Below, in pieces: positions 37,954 to 47,143 of a stretch of DNA of 64,000 nucleotides. The first letter of the stretch is position 1, and every line of letters starts with the position of its first letter. The notes below the pieces were generated by a model. The model was not told where the DNA came from, made no database searches, and was given only the letters and a program-made list of their open reading frames with translations. A program made the translations under genes and the position numbers. Source of the DNA: CAWIHS01 sp963836005 (GTDB lineage: Bacteria; Pseudomonadota; Gammaproteobacteria; GRL18); assembly GCA_963836005.1 (NCBI GenBank), contig CAWIHS010000004.1:372001-436000 (forward strand). Reading direction: 5' to 3'.

Positions 37954-38205
37954 ATGGTCACGATTCGTTTAGCACGAGGCGGTTCTAAAAAACGTCCATT
38001 TTATCAGATCGTTGTTACTGACAGTCGTTCAGCACGTGATGGTCGTTTTATCGAGAAAGTTGGTTTTTTCAATCCAATGGCCCGCGGTAAGGAAGTACGT
38101 CTGGAAATGAAAAAAGAACGTATTGATCACTGGGTCGACAAAGGAGCTCAGACTTCTGAGCGTGTAGCAACACTGGTTAAAGAGTTGGCCGGGACATCTG
38201 CTTAA
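37954..38205 (+). CDS. rpsP: 30S ribosomal protein S16
   Basis: 83 residues with the typical start MVTIRLARGGSKKRPFYQIVVTDSR and FNP-x-A-x-GKE block. It is the first gene of the conserved rpsP-rimM-trmD-rplS operon. A ribosome site (GAGGAAA) precedes the ATG. Confidence 0.98.
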   Translation: MVTIRLARGGSKKRPFYQIVVTDSRSARDGRFIEKVGFFNPMARGKEVRLEMKKERIDHWVDKGAQTSERVATLVKELAGTSA

Positions 38206-38216
38206 TGCTATAGCTT

Positions 38217-38780
38217 ATGTCAGTAAACCGGTCTGCCTCTGAGCAGGGAAAAAGAATTATTCTGGCAAAAGTGACAGGCTATTACGGTGTAAGAGGTTGG
38301 GTAAAACTTTATTCTTATACTGATCCAAGGGACAATATTCTTCGCTACGGCTCAATGCAGGTAAACCTTAATGGTGACTGGCAGAATATAACCCTTGATA
38401 CGGGTAAGATGCATGGCAAAGGTGTGATAGCACATTTTAGCGGTTATGATACTCGTGAACAAACAGCCAGTTTGTTGGGTGCTCAGCTGGCCGTTATGCA
38501 GGCTGATCTTAAACCATTAGCTGAGAATGATTATTACTGGCATGATTTAATCGATCTGCAAGTAAAAAATCGTCAGGAATTGTTGCTGGGTAAGGTCAAA
38601 CGGCTTATCGAAACAGCAGCACATGATGTACTGGTGGTGCAGCCTGAGCAGCACTCTAACACCAAACCGGAAGATGAAATACTGATTCCATATGTTCCTG
38701 GAAAGTTCGTGGATCATGTCGATCTTGAAACAGGATTAATCCAGGTTGACTGGCAGCCTGAATGGAACAACGGCGAATAG
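38217..38780 (+). CDS. rimM: Ribosome maturation factor RimM
   Basis: 187 residues with an N-terminal barrel (LAKVTGYYGVRGWVKLYSYTD) and a C-terminal PRC-barrel (YYWHDLIDLQV...IPYVPGKFVDHVDLETGLIQVDWQPEW). RimM helps form the 30S head and binds S19. It lies 11 bases after rpsP. Confidence 0.96.
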   Translation: MSVNRSASEQGKRIILAKVTGYYGVRGWVKLYSYTDPRDNILRYGSMQVNLNGDWQNITLDTGKMHGKGVIAHFSGYDTREQTASLLGAQLAVMQADLKPLAENDYYWHDLIDLQVKNRQELLLGKVKRLIETAAHDVLVVQPEQHSNTKPEDEILIPYVPGKFVDHVDLETGLIQVDWQPEWNNGE

Positions 38781-38851
38781 CGCTATAAAGACATAAATAG
38801 ACATCAGTTCAGTATTGCGGCTTAAGTATAGCAGGTTTGAGATAAGATGCT

Positions 38852-39607
38852 GTGGTAAAACGTATTGATGTTATCAGCCTGTTTCCAGAAATGTTTACTG
38901 CTTTGCAGTCAGGTATTTCCGGCAGAGCAATAGAAAAAGGCTTGCTGCAGCTGGGTATTGTTAATCCCAGAGATTTTACCCATGATAAACATCGAACCGT
39001 AGATGACAGACCCTACGGCGGGGGCCCTGGAATGCTGATGAAGGTCGAGCCTTTAAGGGATGCCATCGAATCTGTCAGATCTGACGTTGATGCGAAGCAT
39101 AATATTAACCCCTGCAAAGTTATTTATCTTTCGCCGCAAGGTGAACCACTGACTCAATCGATGATTAACGAGTTTAGTGAGCTGCAACATTTGCTCCTCA
39201 TAGCAGGGCGTTATGAGGGCATTGATGAGAGAATTATTGAACATTACGTTGATTGTGAATGTTCAATTGGTGACTATGTGTTAAGTGGTGGTGAGTTGCC
39301 CGCCATGGTATTAATTGATGCACTGATTCGGCTAATTCCAGGCGCACTAGGGCATAGTGAATCAGCTATGAATGATTCGTTTTATTCTGGACTGCTGGAT
39401 TGCCCTCATTACACACGTCCGGAAACCTTTGAGGGGGCAAGTGTACCAGCGGTTTTATTAAGCGGCGATCACAAAAAAATAGCCCAATGGAGACTTATGC
39501 AGGCTCTGGGGCGTACATGGAAAAAACGTCCGGATTTACTCGATAATCTGGATTTAAATGAACAGCAGCAACAATTATTGCAGGCTTTCATTGAAAAAAA
39601 AATTTAA
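38852..39607 (+). CDS. trmD: tRNA (guanine37-N1)-methyltransferase
   Basis: 251 residues of the SPOUT knot family. It starts at GTG (MVKRIDVISLFPEMF). Motifs include DDRPYGGGPGMLMKVEPL, LIAGRYEGIDERI and DYVLSGGELPAM, which bind S-adenosylmethionine and G37 in the trefoil knot. It prevents frameshifts at tRNAs reading CNN codons. Confidence 0.97.
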   Translation: MVKRIDVISLFPEMFTALQSGISGRAIEKGLLQLGIVNPRDFTHDKHRTVDDRPYGGGPGMLMKVEPLRDAIESVRSDVDAKHNINPCKVIYLSPQGEPLTQSMINEFSELQHLLLIAGRYEGIDERIIEHYVDCECSIGDYVLSGGELPAMVLIDALIRLIPGALGHSESAMNDSFYSGLLDCPHYTRPETFEGASVPAVLLSGDHKKIAQWRLMQALGRTWKKRPDLLDNLDLNEQQQQLLQAFIEKKI

Positions 39608-39684
39608 TATAATCAGGGTCCTGTTCAATCTTGGCATGGAACATAAGGAAACCCCTTTAAGCAGTAGGTTATTGGAGCAAAAGA

Positions 39685-40032
39685 ATGAGCAATATTATTG
39701 ATGAATTGAATGCAGAGCAGATGGAACGTGATGTACCTGATTTCGGCCCTGGCGATACAGTGGTTGTGAATGTAAAGGTTAAAGAAGGTGAGCGTGAACG
39801 TATACAGGCTTTTGAAGGCGTTGTGATAGGAATACGTAATCGCGGCCTGAATTCAGCATTCACCGTGCGCAAGATTTCCTATGGTGAAGGTGTAGAACGT
39901 GTATTTCAGACTTACAGCCCCATGGTTGACAGTATTACAGTCAAGCGCCGTGGCGATGTACGCAGAGCCAAACTGTATTATCTGCGTGAACGTCAGGGTA
40001 AAGCAGCTCGCATCAAAGAAAAGCTCAGCTAA
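39685..40032 (+). CDS. rplS: 50S ribosomal protein L19
   Basis: 115 residues. FGPGDTVVVNVKVKEGERERIQAFEGVVI and YLRERQGKAARIKEKL are typical of L19, which lies at the 30S-50S interface. It is the last gene of the operon and is followed by a strong terminator. Confidence 0.98.
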   Translation: MSNIIDELNAEQMERDVPDFGPGDTVVVNVKVKEGERERIQAFEGVVIGIRNRGLNSAFTVRKISYGEGVERVFQTYSPMVDSITVKRRGDVRRAKLYYLRERQGKAARIKEKLS

Positions 40033-40062
40033 ATCTGACTTGAGCGTCTTTCGAGAGTTAAT

Positions 40063-40092
40063 AAACGGGATTCTTTTGAGTCCCGTTTTTTG
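40063..40092 (+). terminator. Terminator of the rpsP-rplS operon
   Basis: AAACGGGA pairs with TCCCGTTT (arms 40063-40070 and 40081-40088) around a 10-base loop; the descending arm runs into a T tract. It lies 30 bases after the rplS stop. Confidence 0.9.
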
Positions 40093-40159
40093 TTGGTGCT
40101 GCGCTGCAACAGATCTTTGAGTCTACAAAATTGCTAATGCAACTGATCTGGATAAGTAA

Positions 40160-40660
40160 ATGCGGCTGATTATTCCATTTCCTGCGGATACAAAGTTATC
40201 ACTTGAAATCACCTTGCAGGGTGAAAGTATCACCACTATTGATTACATCTTTTCCATTCCTGTGTCCCATCAGAAAAAAACCGCCTCTCATCCTGAAACA
40301 CAGATCCGTGATGAATTTAGCAGCTATTTTAAGGATCCTGCTCATGAGTTTAGCCTCTCCTGTGAGCTGGAGGGAGCAACAGCCTTTCAGCAGCGAGTAT
40401 GGCAAGCACTGAAGGAAATACCCAGTGGTGAAGTAAAAACTTATGCCCAGCTGGCAGCACATTTGGACAGCAGCCCCAGGGCTGTCGGTAATGCCTGCAG
40501 AGCCAATCGAGTTCCCATTATTATTCCCTGTCATCGGGTTATTGCGGCTTCCGGAATTGGCGGTTATGCAGGAGATTCACAGACAAATCAAAAAGGCAAT
40601 ATCGATTATATCGCCATTAAGCGCTGGCTGCTAAAGCATGAAAAAGAAAGTTTTAAATGA
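40160..40660 (+). CDS. ogt: Methylated-DNA--protein-cysteine methyltransferase
   Basis: 166 residues. The acceptor cysteine is C124 in IIPCHRVIAASGIGGYAG, preceded by the DNA-binding helix RVWQALKEIPSGEVKTYAQLA and the arginine finger in NACRAN. It repairs O6-methylguanine by self-methylation. The last 23 bases overlap xerD, so the two are probably cotranscribed. Confidence 0.93.
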   Translation: MRLIIPFPADTKLSLEITLQGESITTIDYIFSIPVSHQKKTASHPETQIRDEFSSYFKDPAHEFSLSCELEGATAFQQRVWQALKEIPSGEVKTYAQLAAHLDSSPRAVGNACRANRVPIIIPCHRVIAASGIGGYAGDSQTNQKGNIDYIAIKRWLLKHEKESFK

Positions 40661-41564
40661 ACAGCAGCTGGAGCAGGACGAAGCTCTGATTGAGCTTTTC
40701 CTGGACACGCTATGGGTTGAGCAGGGCTTGAGCAAACATACTCTTAATGCTTACCGTACCGATCTCAGGGGGCTGTCAAAATGGAGTGCTGCTGGTCATG
40801 CCGGAACTTTGCAGACATTGAATAAAGCAGATCTCTTTGCCTATCTTGCTGCGCGTCATGCACAGGGAATCAAGGCAAGATCTGTAGCACGGCTGCTGTC
40901 AACTATTAGACGATTTTATCAATATCTCATCAGGGAAAACCAGCTTTCGGAAGATCCCAGCGCATTGCTGGAATCTCCAAAGCTGGGCCGGTCTTTGCCA
41001 AAAACACTCAGTGAGCAGGAAGTGGAATGTTTATTACAGGCACCTGATTGCAACGATCTGCTGGGACTGAGAGATCGGGCGATGCTTGAACTGCTGTACG
41101 CAACGGGTCTGAGGGTCTCAGAGCTGGTGAGCCTGGCTATGACAGGAATTAATTTACAGCAGGGTGTGGTCAGAGTCCTGGGTAAAGGCAGTAAGGAAAG
41201 GCTGGTACCCATGGGCGAAGAGGCTCTGAACTGGGTAGAGCAGTATTTACGTCAGTCGAGACAGTTAATACTCGGCGGTTCACTCTCTGACACGCTGTTT
41301 GTCACCAGGCGGGGTAGTGGAATGACCCGTCAGGCCTTCTGGTATCTGATCAAACGCTATTCCGTACAGGCAGGGATCCCGGTGACTCTCTCTCCACACA
41401 TGCTGAGGCATGCTTTTGCAACCCACTTGTTAAATCATGGCGCTGATCTGCGTGTGGTACAGATGCTGCTGGGACATAGTGATCTTTCAACTACGCAAAT
41501 TTATACTCACGTGGCCAGGGAACGTTTAAAAAATTTACATGCGATGCACCATCCGAGAGGTTGA
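40638..41564 (+). CDS. xerD: Tyrosine recombinase XerD
   Basis: 308 residues: SAM-like N-terminal domain (about 10-100, LSKHTLNAYRTDLRGLSKW) and catalytic domain with Arg in ATGLRVSELV (near 158), HMLRHAFATHLL, and LGHSDLSTTQIYTHV with the nucleophile Tyr near 290. With XerC it resolves chromosome dimers at dif. XerD is preferred over XerC from the local sequence pattern. Confidence 0.92.
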   Translation: MKKKVLNEQQLEQDEALIELFLDTLWVEQGLSKHTLNAYRTDLRGLSKWSAAGHAGTLQTLNKADLFAYLAARHAQGIKARSVARLLSTIRRFYQYLIRENQLSEDPSALLESPKLGRSLPKTLSEQEVECLLQAPDCNDLLGLRDRAMLELLYATGLRVSELVSLAMTGINLQQGVVRVLGKGSKERLVPMGEEALNWVEQYLRQSRQLILGGSLSDTLFVTRRGSGMTRQAFWYLIKRYSVQAGIPVTLSPHMLRHAFATHLLNHGADLRVVQMLLGHSDLSTTQIYTHVARERLKNLHAMHHPRG

Positions 41565-41639
41565 GAGAAACTCAATTGACAATTTTAAATTGGCTACTAA
41601 AATAGGTGAAGGATTGATCCACAGGGAAATACAATTTTT

Positions 41640-42122
41640 ATGCCTTCATTTGATATTGTATCTGAAGTTAATTTACATGAATTGACCAATGCAGTGGGCA
41701 ATGCCAACCGTGCCATTGCCCAAAGATTCGACTTTAAGGGAACTGAAACACGGGTTGAGCAGTCAAAAAGTGAAGTGACACTCATCAGTGAAAGTGATTT
41801 TCAGGTTGCTCAGTTGCTGGATATTATGCATAAGGAAATGGTGCGGCGCCAGGTGGATATAAAAAGCCTCGAAGCGGGTGATGTGAAACCCAATGGCAAA
41901 CTGGTTGAGCAGAAACTGCTGGTTCAGCAGGGGATTGATAAGGATACAGCCAGGGACATCGTTAAATTGATAAAATCAAACAAGTATAAGGTCCAGGCTG
42001 CCATTCAGGGTGAGCAGGTTCGTGTCACAGGTAAAAAACGCGATGAACTACAGGCGGTAATGGCGATGTTGAAAAAACAGGATTTTTCAGTACCACTGCA
42101 GTTTAATAATTTTAGAGATTAA
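41640..42122 (+). CDS. yajQ: YajQ-family nucleotide-binding protein
   Basis: 160 residues, whole-family match: MPSFDIVSEVNLHELTNAV, RFDFKGTETRVE at 32-43, and QAVMAMLKKQDFSVPLQFNNFRD at the end. Two ferredoxin-like domains bind nucleotides, and some members bind cyclic di-GMP and regulate transcription. It lies between xerD and dsbC. Confidence 0.95.
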   Translation: MPSFDIVSEVNLHELTNAVGNANRAIAQRFDFKGTETRVEQSKSEVTLISESDFQVAQLLDIMHKEMVRRQVDIKSLEAGDVKPNGKLVEQKLLVQQGIDKDTARDIVKLIKSNKYKVQAAIQGEQVRVTGKKRDELQAVMAMLKKQDFSVPLQFNNFRD

Positions 42123-42140
42123 AAAACGAGAAAATAATTA

Positions 42141-42893
42141 ATGAGTCAGGATATAAAAACACTATTTAAACGGGTAAAAAGATTTTCCCCTGTTGCTTTA
42201 ACCGCACTGGTTGTTTCAAGCCAAATTCTTTTCGCTACTGCGCAGGCAAAATCAACCCCCGAACTTGATCAGGCACTGGAACAGCTGCTGCCCGGAAGTA
42301 AGCCTAGCAGTATTGAAGAGACGGCTATGCCCGGGATTTACGAGGTCAGTTACGATTCCACCATATTCTACTTTAATAAAGATGCCTCCATGATGCTGCG
42401 CGGTGATCTGATTGATGTAAAAAATCGTGTCAATTTAACTGAACAAAAGCGCGGGGAAGCCAGAGGTAAACTCATCAGTCAGATGGATGAAAGCAAGATG
42501 ATAGTTTTTCCTGCAAAAAATGAAAAACACAAGGTCACCGTATTTACTGATATTGATTGTCCTTATTGCGTAAAACTGCATCGTGATATGCAAAAGTACA
42601 ATGATGCAGGCATCACTATACAGTATATGGCTTATCCTCGGGCGGGTATAGGTTCTAATTCCTACAAAAAAATGGTTAACGTGTGGTGCGCAGATGATAA
42701 AGCCAAAGCAATGACGGATGCTAAAGAGGGTAACAAACTGGCCGACAAAACCTGTGATAATCCCGTAGCACAGCAGTTTCAACTGGGGCAGGCTTTAGGT
42801 GTGCAGGGAACTCCAGCCATGTATCTGGAAGATGGTACCAGCCTGCCGGGTTATGTGCCGGCCAAGCAACTCGCTGAAGCTATAAAAAAATAA
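42141..42893 (+). CDS. dsbC: Thiol:disulfide interchange protein DsbC
   Basis: 250 residues with a signal peptide (to about 36, ATAQAKS), an N-terminal dimerisation domain and a thioredoxin-like domain with C140-PY-C143 (FTDIDCPYCVKLH). The cis-Pro loop is in GVQGTPAMYLEDG. It is a periplasmic disulfide isomerase. The stop codon lies within the target duplication of the family B element at 42896. Confidence 0.92.
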   Translation: MSQDIKTLFKRVKRFSPVALTALVVSSQILFATAQAKSTPELDQALEQLLPGSKPSSIEETAMPGIYEVSYDSTIFYFNKDASMMLRGDLIDVKNRVNLTEQKRGEARGKLISQMDESKMIVFPAKNEKHKVTVFTDIDCPYCVKLHRDMQKYNDAGITIQYMAYPRAGIGSNSYKKMVNVWCADDKAKAMTDAKEGNKLADKTCDNPVAQQFQLGQALGVQGTPAMYLEDGTSLPGYVPAKQLAEAIKK

Positions 42894-42895
42894 CC

Positions 42896-42953
42896 GTAAC
42901 TACTCAGCCTATTTGAAATATTGCACGATCTTATAGATACGCTGAGGAGTTAC
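42896..42953. mobile_element. Family B minimal element, 58 bp
   Basis: GTAACTACTCAGCC...GCTGAGGAGTTAC, flanked by a perfect 8-bp duplication AAATAACC (42888-42895, 42954-42961). It is almost only two inverted ends. Its reverse complement equals the outer ends of the 23621 copy, without cassette. Confidence 0.9.
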
Positions 42954-43033
42954 AAATAACCATCAGCAATACTCACTGGCAAACAATCTACTTTATGTAC
43001 ATTGTCTGCCAGTGAGTTGCTGATTCGAACCGG

Positions 43034-43942
43034 TTAATACAATAAACTGGCAAGACGGGAACGATATTTTCTTGTCAGCGGATCCTGGTCTCCCAGAATT
43101 TCAAAGATTTTCAATATGGCTTGTTTGGCCTTACCTTCCTTGAAATCAATATCTCTGGATAAAATTCCCAGCAACGTTTGCAGAGCCTGCGCGTAATTTT
43201 TGTTGGCCGTATACTGATTTGCTAATTGCAATTGTAATTCCTGATTGTCAGGTTCTTTCTCCAACTGTTTTATTAATTCATCCATCGCAGGGGCATCTGC
43301 TGCGGCCAGTATCAGTTCCAGTTCAGATTTTAGTTTTAGTACTTCCTTTTCAGTTTGCAGATTGACGGGCAGGGCCTTGATAACAGCAGAGCAGTTTTCA
43401 AGATCATCGGCCAGAAGATAAACGCGTGCAATAGCGGTATAAACCCTGACGTTGCCTGGATCCTGTTGATTAAGTGTTTTTAACAGGGGTATCGCCTGAT
43501 CATAATGGCCATTTTCTGCTAACTCCAGGGCCTGACTGATTTGCCGGTCTGCTTCACTGATGATGTGTTGCTCAAGAAACTGTCTAATGTCACTTTCGGT
43601 TTTCGCGCCCATGAATTCATCAATCACCTGGCCGTCTTTATATAATTTCACACTGGGCAGGCTGCGTATGCCGTTGGCGGCTGCTAATTGCTGTTGTTCA
43701 TCGCTATTAACTTTTGCGAGCACAAAGGCGCCATTATACTCAACTGCCAGTTTGCTCAGTAAGGGGATCAGAATTTGACAGGGCTGGCACCAGTCAGCCC
43801 AAAAATCAACCAGTACAGGTTGATGTTGAGATGCCTCAATAACCTGCTGCTGATATTGTTCTGCGCTCTGGATATTAATGATAAATGCAGATCCTTCAGT
43901 CGGTGGTAAAGAATCTTCTGTGTGGCTTTGAAAATCACTCAT
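43034..43942 (-). CDS. cnoX: Thioredoxin-TPR protein CnoX/YbbN-like
   Basis: 302 residues: thioredoxin domain (about 25-130) with C52-QP-C55 (FWADWCQPCQIL), then TPR repeats (about 135-290) including NGHYDQAIPLLKTLNQQDPGN and NKNYAQALQTLLGIL. E. coli CnoX has SxxC instead of CxxC and protects proteins from oxidation while handing them to GroEL. The intact CxxC suggests this copy is also redox active. Two family B elements lie in its upstream region. Confidence 0.88.
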   Translation of the reverse strand: MSDFQSHTEDSLPPTEGSAFIINIQSAEQYQQQVIEASQHQPVLVDFWADWCQPCQILIPLLSKLAVEYNGAFVLAKVNSDEQQQLAAANGIRSLPSVKLYKDGQVIDEFMGAKTESDIRQFLEQHIISEADRQISQALELAENGHYDQAIPLLKTLNQQDPGNVRVYTAIARVYLLADDLENCSAVIKALPVNLQTEKEVLKLKSELELILAAADAPAMDELIKQLEKEPDNQELQLQLANQYTANKNYAQALQTLLGILSRDIDFKEGKAKQAILKIFEILGDQDPLTRKYRSRLASLLY

Positions 43943-43969
43943 TTTATATTCCTGTTTTCAATAATTTTA

Positions 43970-44011
43970 GTAACGACTCAGCATACTTAAGATTTTACAT
44001 TGAGTCGTTAC
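43970..44011. mobile_element. Family B minimal element, 42 bp
   Basis: GTAACGACTCAGCATAC...TGAGTCGTTAC with a perfect 8-bp duplication TAATTTTA (43962-43969, 44012-44019). It is the smallest B copy in the window and lies just upstream of cnoX. Confidence 0.85.
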
Positions 44012-44031
44012 TAATTTTACCTAAAGTATGT

Positions 44032-44391
44032 GTAACTATTCAGCGTAATTTTGAAAATGTCCTTGACACCAGGAATTTGCTGACCCACATGGATGTGGGA
44101 AATGCAGGTTATGCATGGAGCTATTACCTGCCCAGAAGACGCCGTAAATACGTCCATGGTCGTTCCCGGCTTCCTGCCTCTCGCATGCATTTCCACCATC
44201 CATGGTGGTCATGTAGGGAATGCAGATTATACAGGAGCAATTATCTGCCTTACGCAAACACCTGATATCAAGAACTTACGTATAAATCTAAAATACGCTT
44301 CTAAGTTACAAAAATATAAGTCTTTGAATTTTATATGTTTGTAACTTTTTGATGGTTAGCCTTCCTGCGGCTTGATTTGCTGAGTAGTTAC
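44032..44391. mobile_element. Family B composite element, 360 bp
   Basis: The left end GTAACTATTCAGCG and the right end CTGAGTAGTTAC at 44380-44391 are flanked by the 8-bp duplication AAGTATGT (44024-44031, 44392-44399). A second, worn right end lies inside at about 44292-44309. The cassette has CCCACATGGATGTGGG (44084-44099), the GCAGGT...ACCTGC module, AGAAGACGCCGTAAATAC, CCACCATCCATGGTGG (44193-44208) and the GCAGAT...ATCTGC module. Confidence 0.82.
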
Positions 44392-44524
44392 AAGTATGTT
44401 TACCAAACAGCCGTCTGGAAACGTCTGCACTTAAAGCGATGAATGTTTAGTACCTGCAGCCACTGCATATAGATATTCTTCAGATGTTTAGCGAACAAGG
44501 CCTGAACATTGAAGCCGGAGTATT

Positions 44525-47143
44525 TTATGGCTCCTGATTGCAGATGGCTTTTAATTGATAAACCCAGTCAAGCGCCTGTTTAGCTGAAAGTGTATCAGGA
44601 TCAAGATGATTAATAATATCAATTAATCTGCCGGAGAGCTCGTTGTTAAACAGGGACTGATTGTTATCCTTTGCTGCAGGCGTTAATTCTTTGTCGGAAC
44701 TCTTTGACGGAGAATGTTCCTGCTCCAGAGAGGCAAGTTTGCTGCGGGCCAGTTTAATCACTTCCTGAGGGATGCCCGCCAGGGCTGCCACCTGTATTCC
44801 ATAACTTCTGGAAGCGCTGCCATCCTGTACCTGATGCAGAAAAACAATCTTTTCCCCATGCTCCACTGCATCAAAATGAACATTAACAATATGTGAAAAT
44901 TCATCAGGCAGTTGTGTCAGCTCGAAATAATGGGTTGCAAACAGGGTAAATGCTTTCGAGTGACTCGCCAGATGATGAGCCGCTGCATATGCCAGGGACA
45001 ATCCGTCATAGGTACTGGTGCCTCGTCCTATTTCATCCATCAGCACCAGACTGTCAGGTGTGGCATTATGTAAAATATTGGCAGTTTCAGTCATTTCAAC
45101 CATAAAAGTAGATCGTCCGCCTGCGAGATCATCTGACGCGCCTATGCGGGTAAAAATCCGATCAACAGGGCCAAAACATGCGCTCTCGGCGGGAACAAAA
45201 CTACCAATATGAGCCAGCAGTGTGATTTGGGCAATCTGACGCATATAGGTGGATTTGCCTCCCATATTTGGGCCGGTGATCAATAACATGCTGCGCTGTG
45301 CATGCATATGGATATCATTGGGAACAAAAGGAGCTTCCTGGTACTGTTCCACCACAGGATGACGACCCTGTTTAATAGTCAGGATCCTTTCCTGGCTCAG
45401 TGCCGGCTGACACCATTGCAAGGTACAGGCACGTTCAGCAAAGTTGAGCAGAACATCCAGTTCCGAAAGAGCAGTGGCGCTCTCCTGTAGAGCACCCAGG
45501 TAGGGTTTAAGGCGATTAAACAGTTCCTCATACAGAGATTTTTCCAGTGCCAGGGCTTTCTCATTTGCACTGAGAACTTTTTCTTCAAACTCCTTAAGCT
45601 CGGGTGTGATATAGCGTTCACTGGCTTTGAGGGTCTGGCGGCGCTGATAGTTTTCCGGCACCCGCTCTGAATGCAGTCTGCTTACTTCTATATAGTAGCC
45701 ATGTACTCTGTTATAGTTGAGTTTCAGATTATTGATCCCGCTGCGTTCTTTTTCCCTGTTTTCGAGATCGATTAAAAACTGCTGAGCGTTTTTCTGGATA
45801 TTGCGCAGTTCATCCAGTGCGGGATCATAGCCGTCGGCAATAACACCGCCGTCTCGGATCAAAATTGGTGGATTCTCAATAATGGCTTTACTGAGCAGCT
45901 CATGCAGCTGAGGATAGGTTGAAATTTGCTGCCTGAAATACTGCACCAGCGGATCGTCTATGCTCAGCAGATCTTTTTCCAGCTGCGGAAATATACTCAG
46001 CGCATTTTTCAAACGTTCAAAATCCCTGGGTCTGGCTGTTTTCAGCGCAATACGTGTTAGTACCCGTTCAATATCACCAATCTGTTTTAGCAGCGGCTGT
46101 ATAGCTTCGTAGGCATTGTTCAGCAGTAATGTCTCTACACAGTGGTAGCGTTTTTGCAGGGTTTTCTGATCACGCAATGGGCGGTTCAGCCAGCGTCTTA
46201 ACAGACGGCTGCCCATGGGGGTGGACGTCTGGTCAAGTATACTCGCCAGTGTGTGCTCTTTATGGCCGCTGATAGCATGTGTGATTTCCAGATTACGGCG
46301 GCTGACGGTATCTAAAATGATAGCAGTATCATGTTGTTCAAGAGACAGGCTGCGAATATGCGGCAGAAACATGCGCTGAGTGTTTTGCACATATTGCAGC
46401 AGACAGCCTGCAGCGGCAATGGCCCTGGCATACTCTTCACAACCAAAACCCTGCAGATCCTGTGTGCCGAATTGTTGGTTGAGCAGCCTTCTGGCCGTTT
46501 GTTCATCAAACCACCAGGGTGGCTGTTCACTAAAAGCGGTGTTTTTACCCAGCTGTTGCTGCAGTAATGAACGCAGCTGTGTTTCTTCCGACAGAAGCAA
46601 CTCTGCCGGCTTATGTCTTTCCAGCTCTGACTGTAAGGCCTCCAGTGTATTTAATTCACAAATACTGAAGCGTCCGCTGGCTATATCCAGTATTGACAGG
46701 CCAAATGTGTGTTTGGCCTCATAGACGGCCGCGAGTAAATTATCTTCACGCTCTTGCAGCAGGCTGTCTTCAGTGAGTGTACCCGGAGTAATGATTCGTA
46801 AGACTTTACGTTCAACCGGTCCTTTAGAAGTGGCCGGATCGCCTATCTGCTCACAGATAGCTACAGATTGATTGAGTTTTACCAGCTTGCTCAGATAATT
46901 ATCCACTGCATGATAGGGCAGGCCGGCCATTGGAATTGGTTCACCCGCAGACCGGCCACGCGCGGTTAAAGAGAGATCCAGCAGCTGAGAAGCTCTCCGG
47001 GCATCTTCAAAAAAAAGCTCATAAAAATCTCCCATACGATAAAATAGCAGCATATGAGGGAATTCTGCCTTAATTTTCAGATATTGCTGCATCATCGGTG
47101 TATGAGAATTTTCAGAATCTAAGTTTTTGCTAGCTTTTGTCAT
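44525..47143 (-). CDS. mutS: DNA mismatch repair protein MutS
   Basis: 872 residues. The mismatch-reading motif FYELF is near residue 40 (MGDFYELFFEDA). Connector, core and clamp domains are followed by the ABC-type ATPase with Walker A GPNMGGKSTYMRQ (near 622), LMDEIGRGTSTYDG and FATHYFEL. A C-terminal tail (about 800-872) carries the beta-clamp or tetramer region. It recognises mispairs and activates MutL. Confidence 0.97.
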   Translation of the reverse strand: MTKASKNLDSENSHTPMMQQYLKIKAEFPHMLLFYRMGDFYELFFEDARRASQLLDLSLTARGRSAGEPIPMAGLPYHAVDNYLSKLVKLNQSVAICEQIGDPATSKGPVERKVLRIITPGTLTEDSLLQEREDNLLAAVYEAKHTFGLSILDIASGRFSICELNTLEALQSELERHKPAELLLSEETQLRSLLQQQLGKNTAFSEQPPWWFDEQTARRLLNQQFGTQDLQGFGCEEYARAIAAAGCLLQYVQNTQRMFLPHIRSLSLEQHDTAIILDTVSRRNLEITHAISGHKEHTLASILDQTSTPMGSRLLRRWLNRPLRDQKTLQKRYHCVETLLLNNAYEAIQPLLKQIGDIERVLTRIALKTARPRDFERLKNALSIFPQLEKDLLSIDDPLVQYFRQQISTYPQLHELLSKAIIENPPILIRDGGVIADGYDPALDELRNIQKNAQQFLIDLENREKERSGINNLKLNYNRVHGYYIEVSRLHSERVPENYQRRQTLKASERYITPELKEFEEKVLSANEKALALEKSLYEELFNRLKPYLGALQESATALSELDVLLNFAERACTLQWCQPALSQERILTIKQGRHPVVEQYQEAPFVPNDIHMHAQRSMLLITGPNMGGKSTYMRQIAQITLLAHIGSFVPAESACFGPVDRIFTRIGASDDLAGGRSTFMVEMTETANILHNATPDSLVLMDEIGRGTSTYDGLSLAYAAAHHLASHSKAFTLFATHYFELTQLPDEFSHIVNVHFDAVEHGEKIVFLHQVQDGSASRSYGIQVAALAGIPQEVIKLARSKLASLEQEHSPSKSSDKELTPAAKDNNQSLFNNELSGRLIDIINHLDPDTLSAKQALDWVYQLKAICNQEP

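Noticed and set aside
44093..44344. Reading frames within the A and B elements (for example 44093-44344, 49654-49974, 51045-51353)
   Set aside because: Related frames recur only because the repeat modules recur. They differ in phase and length, lack ribosome sites and cross the hairpins.
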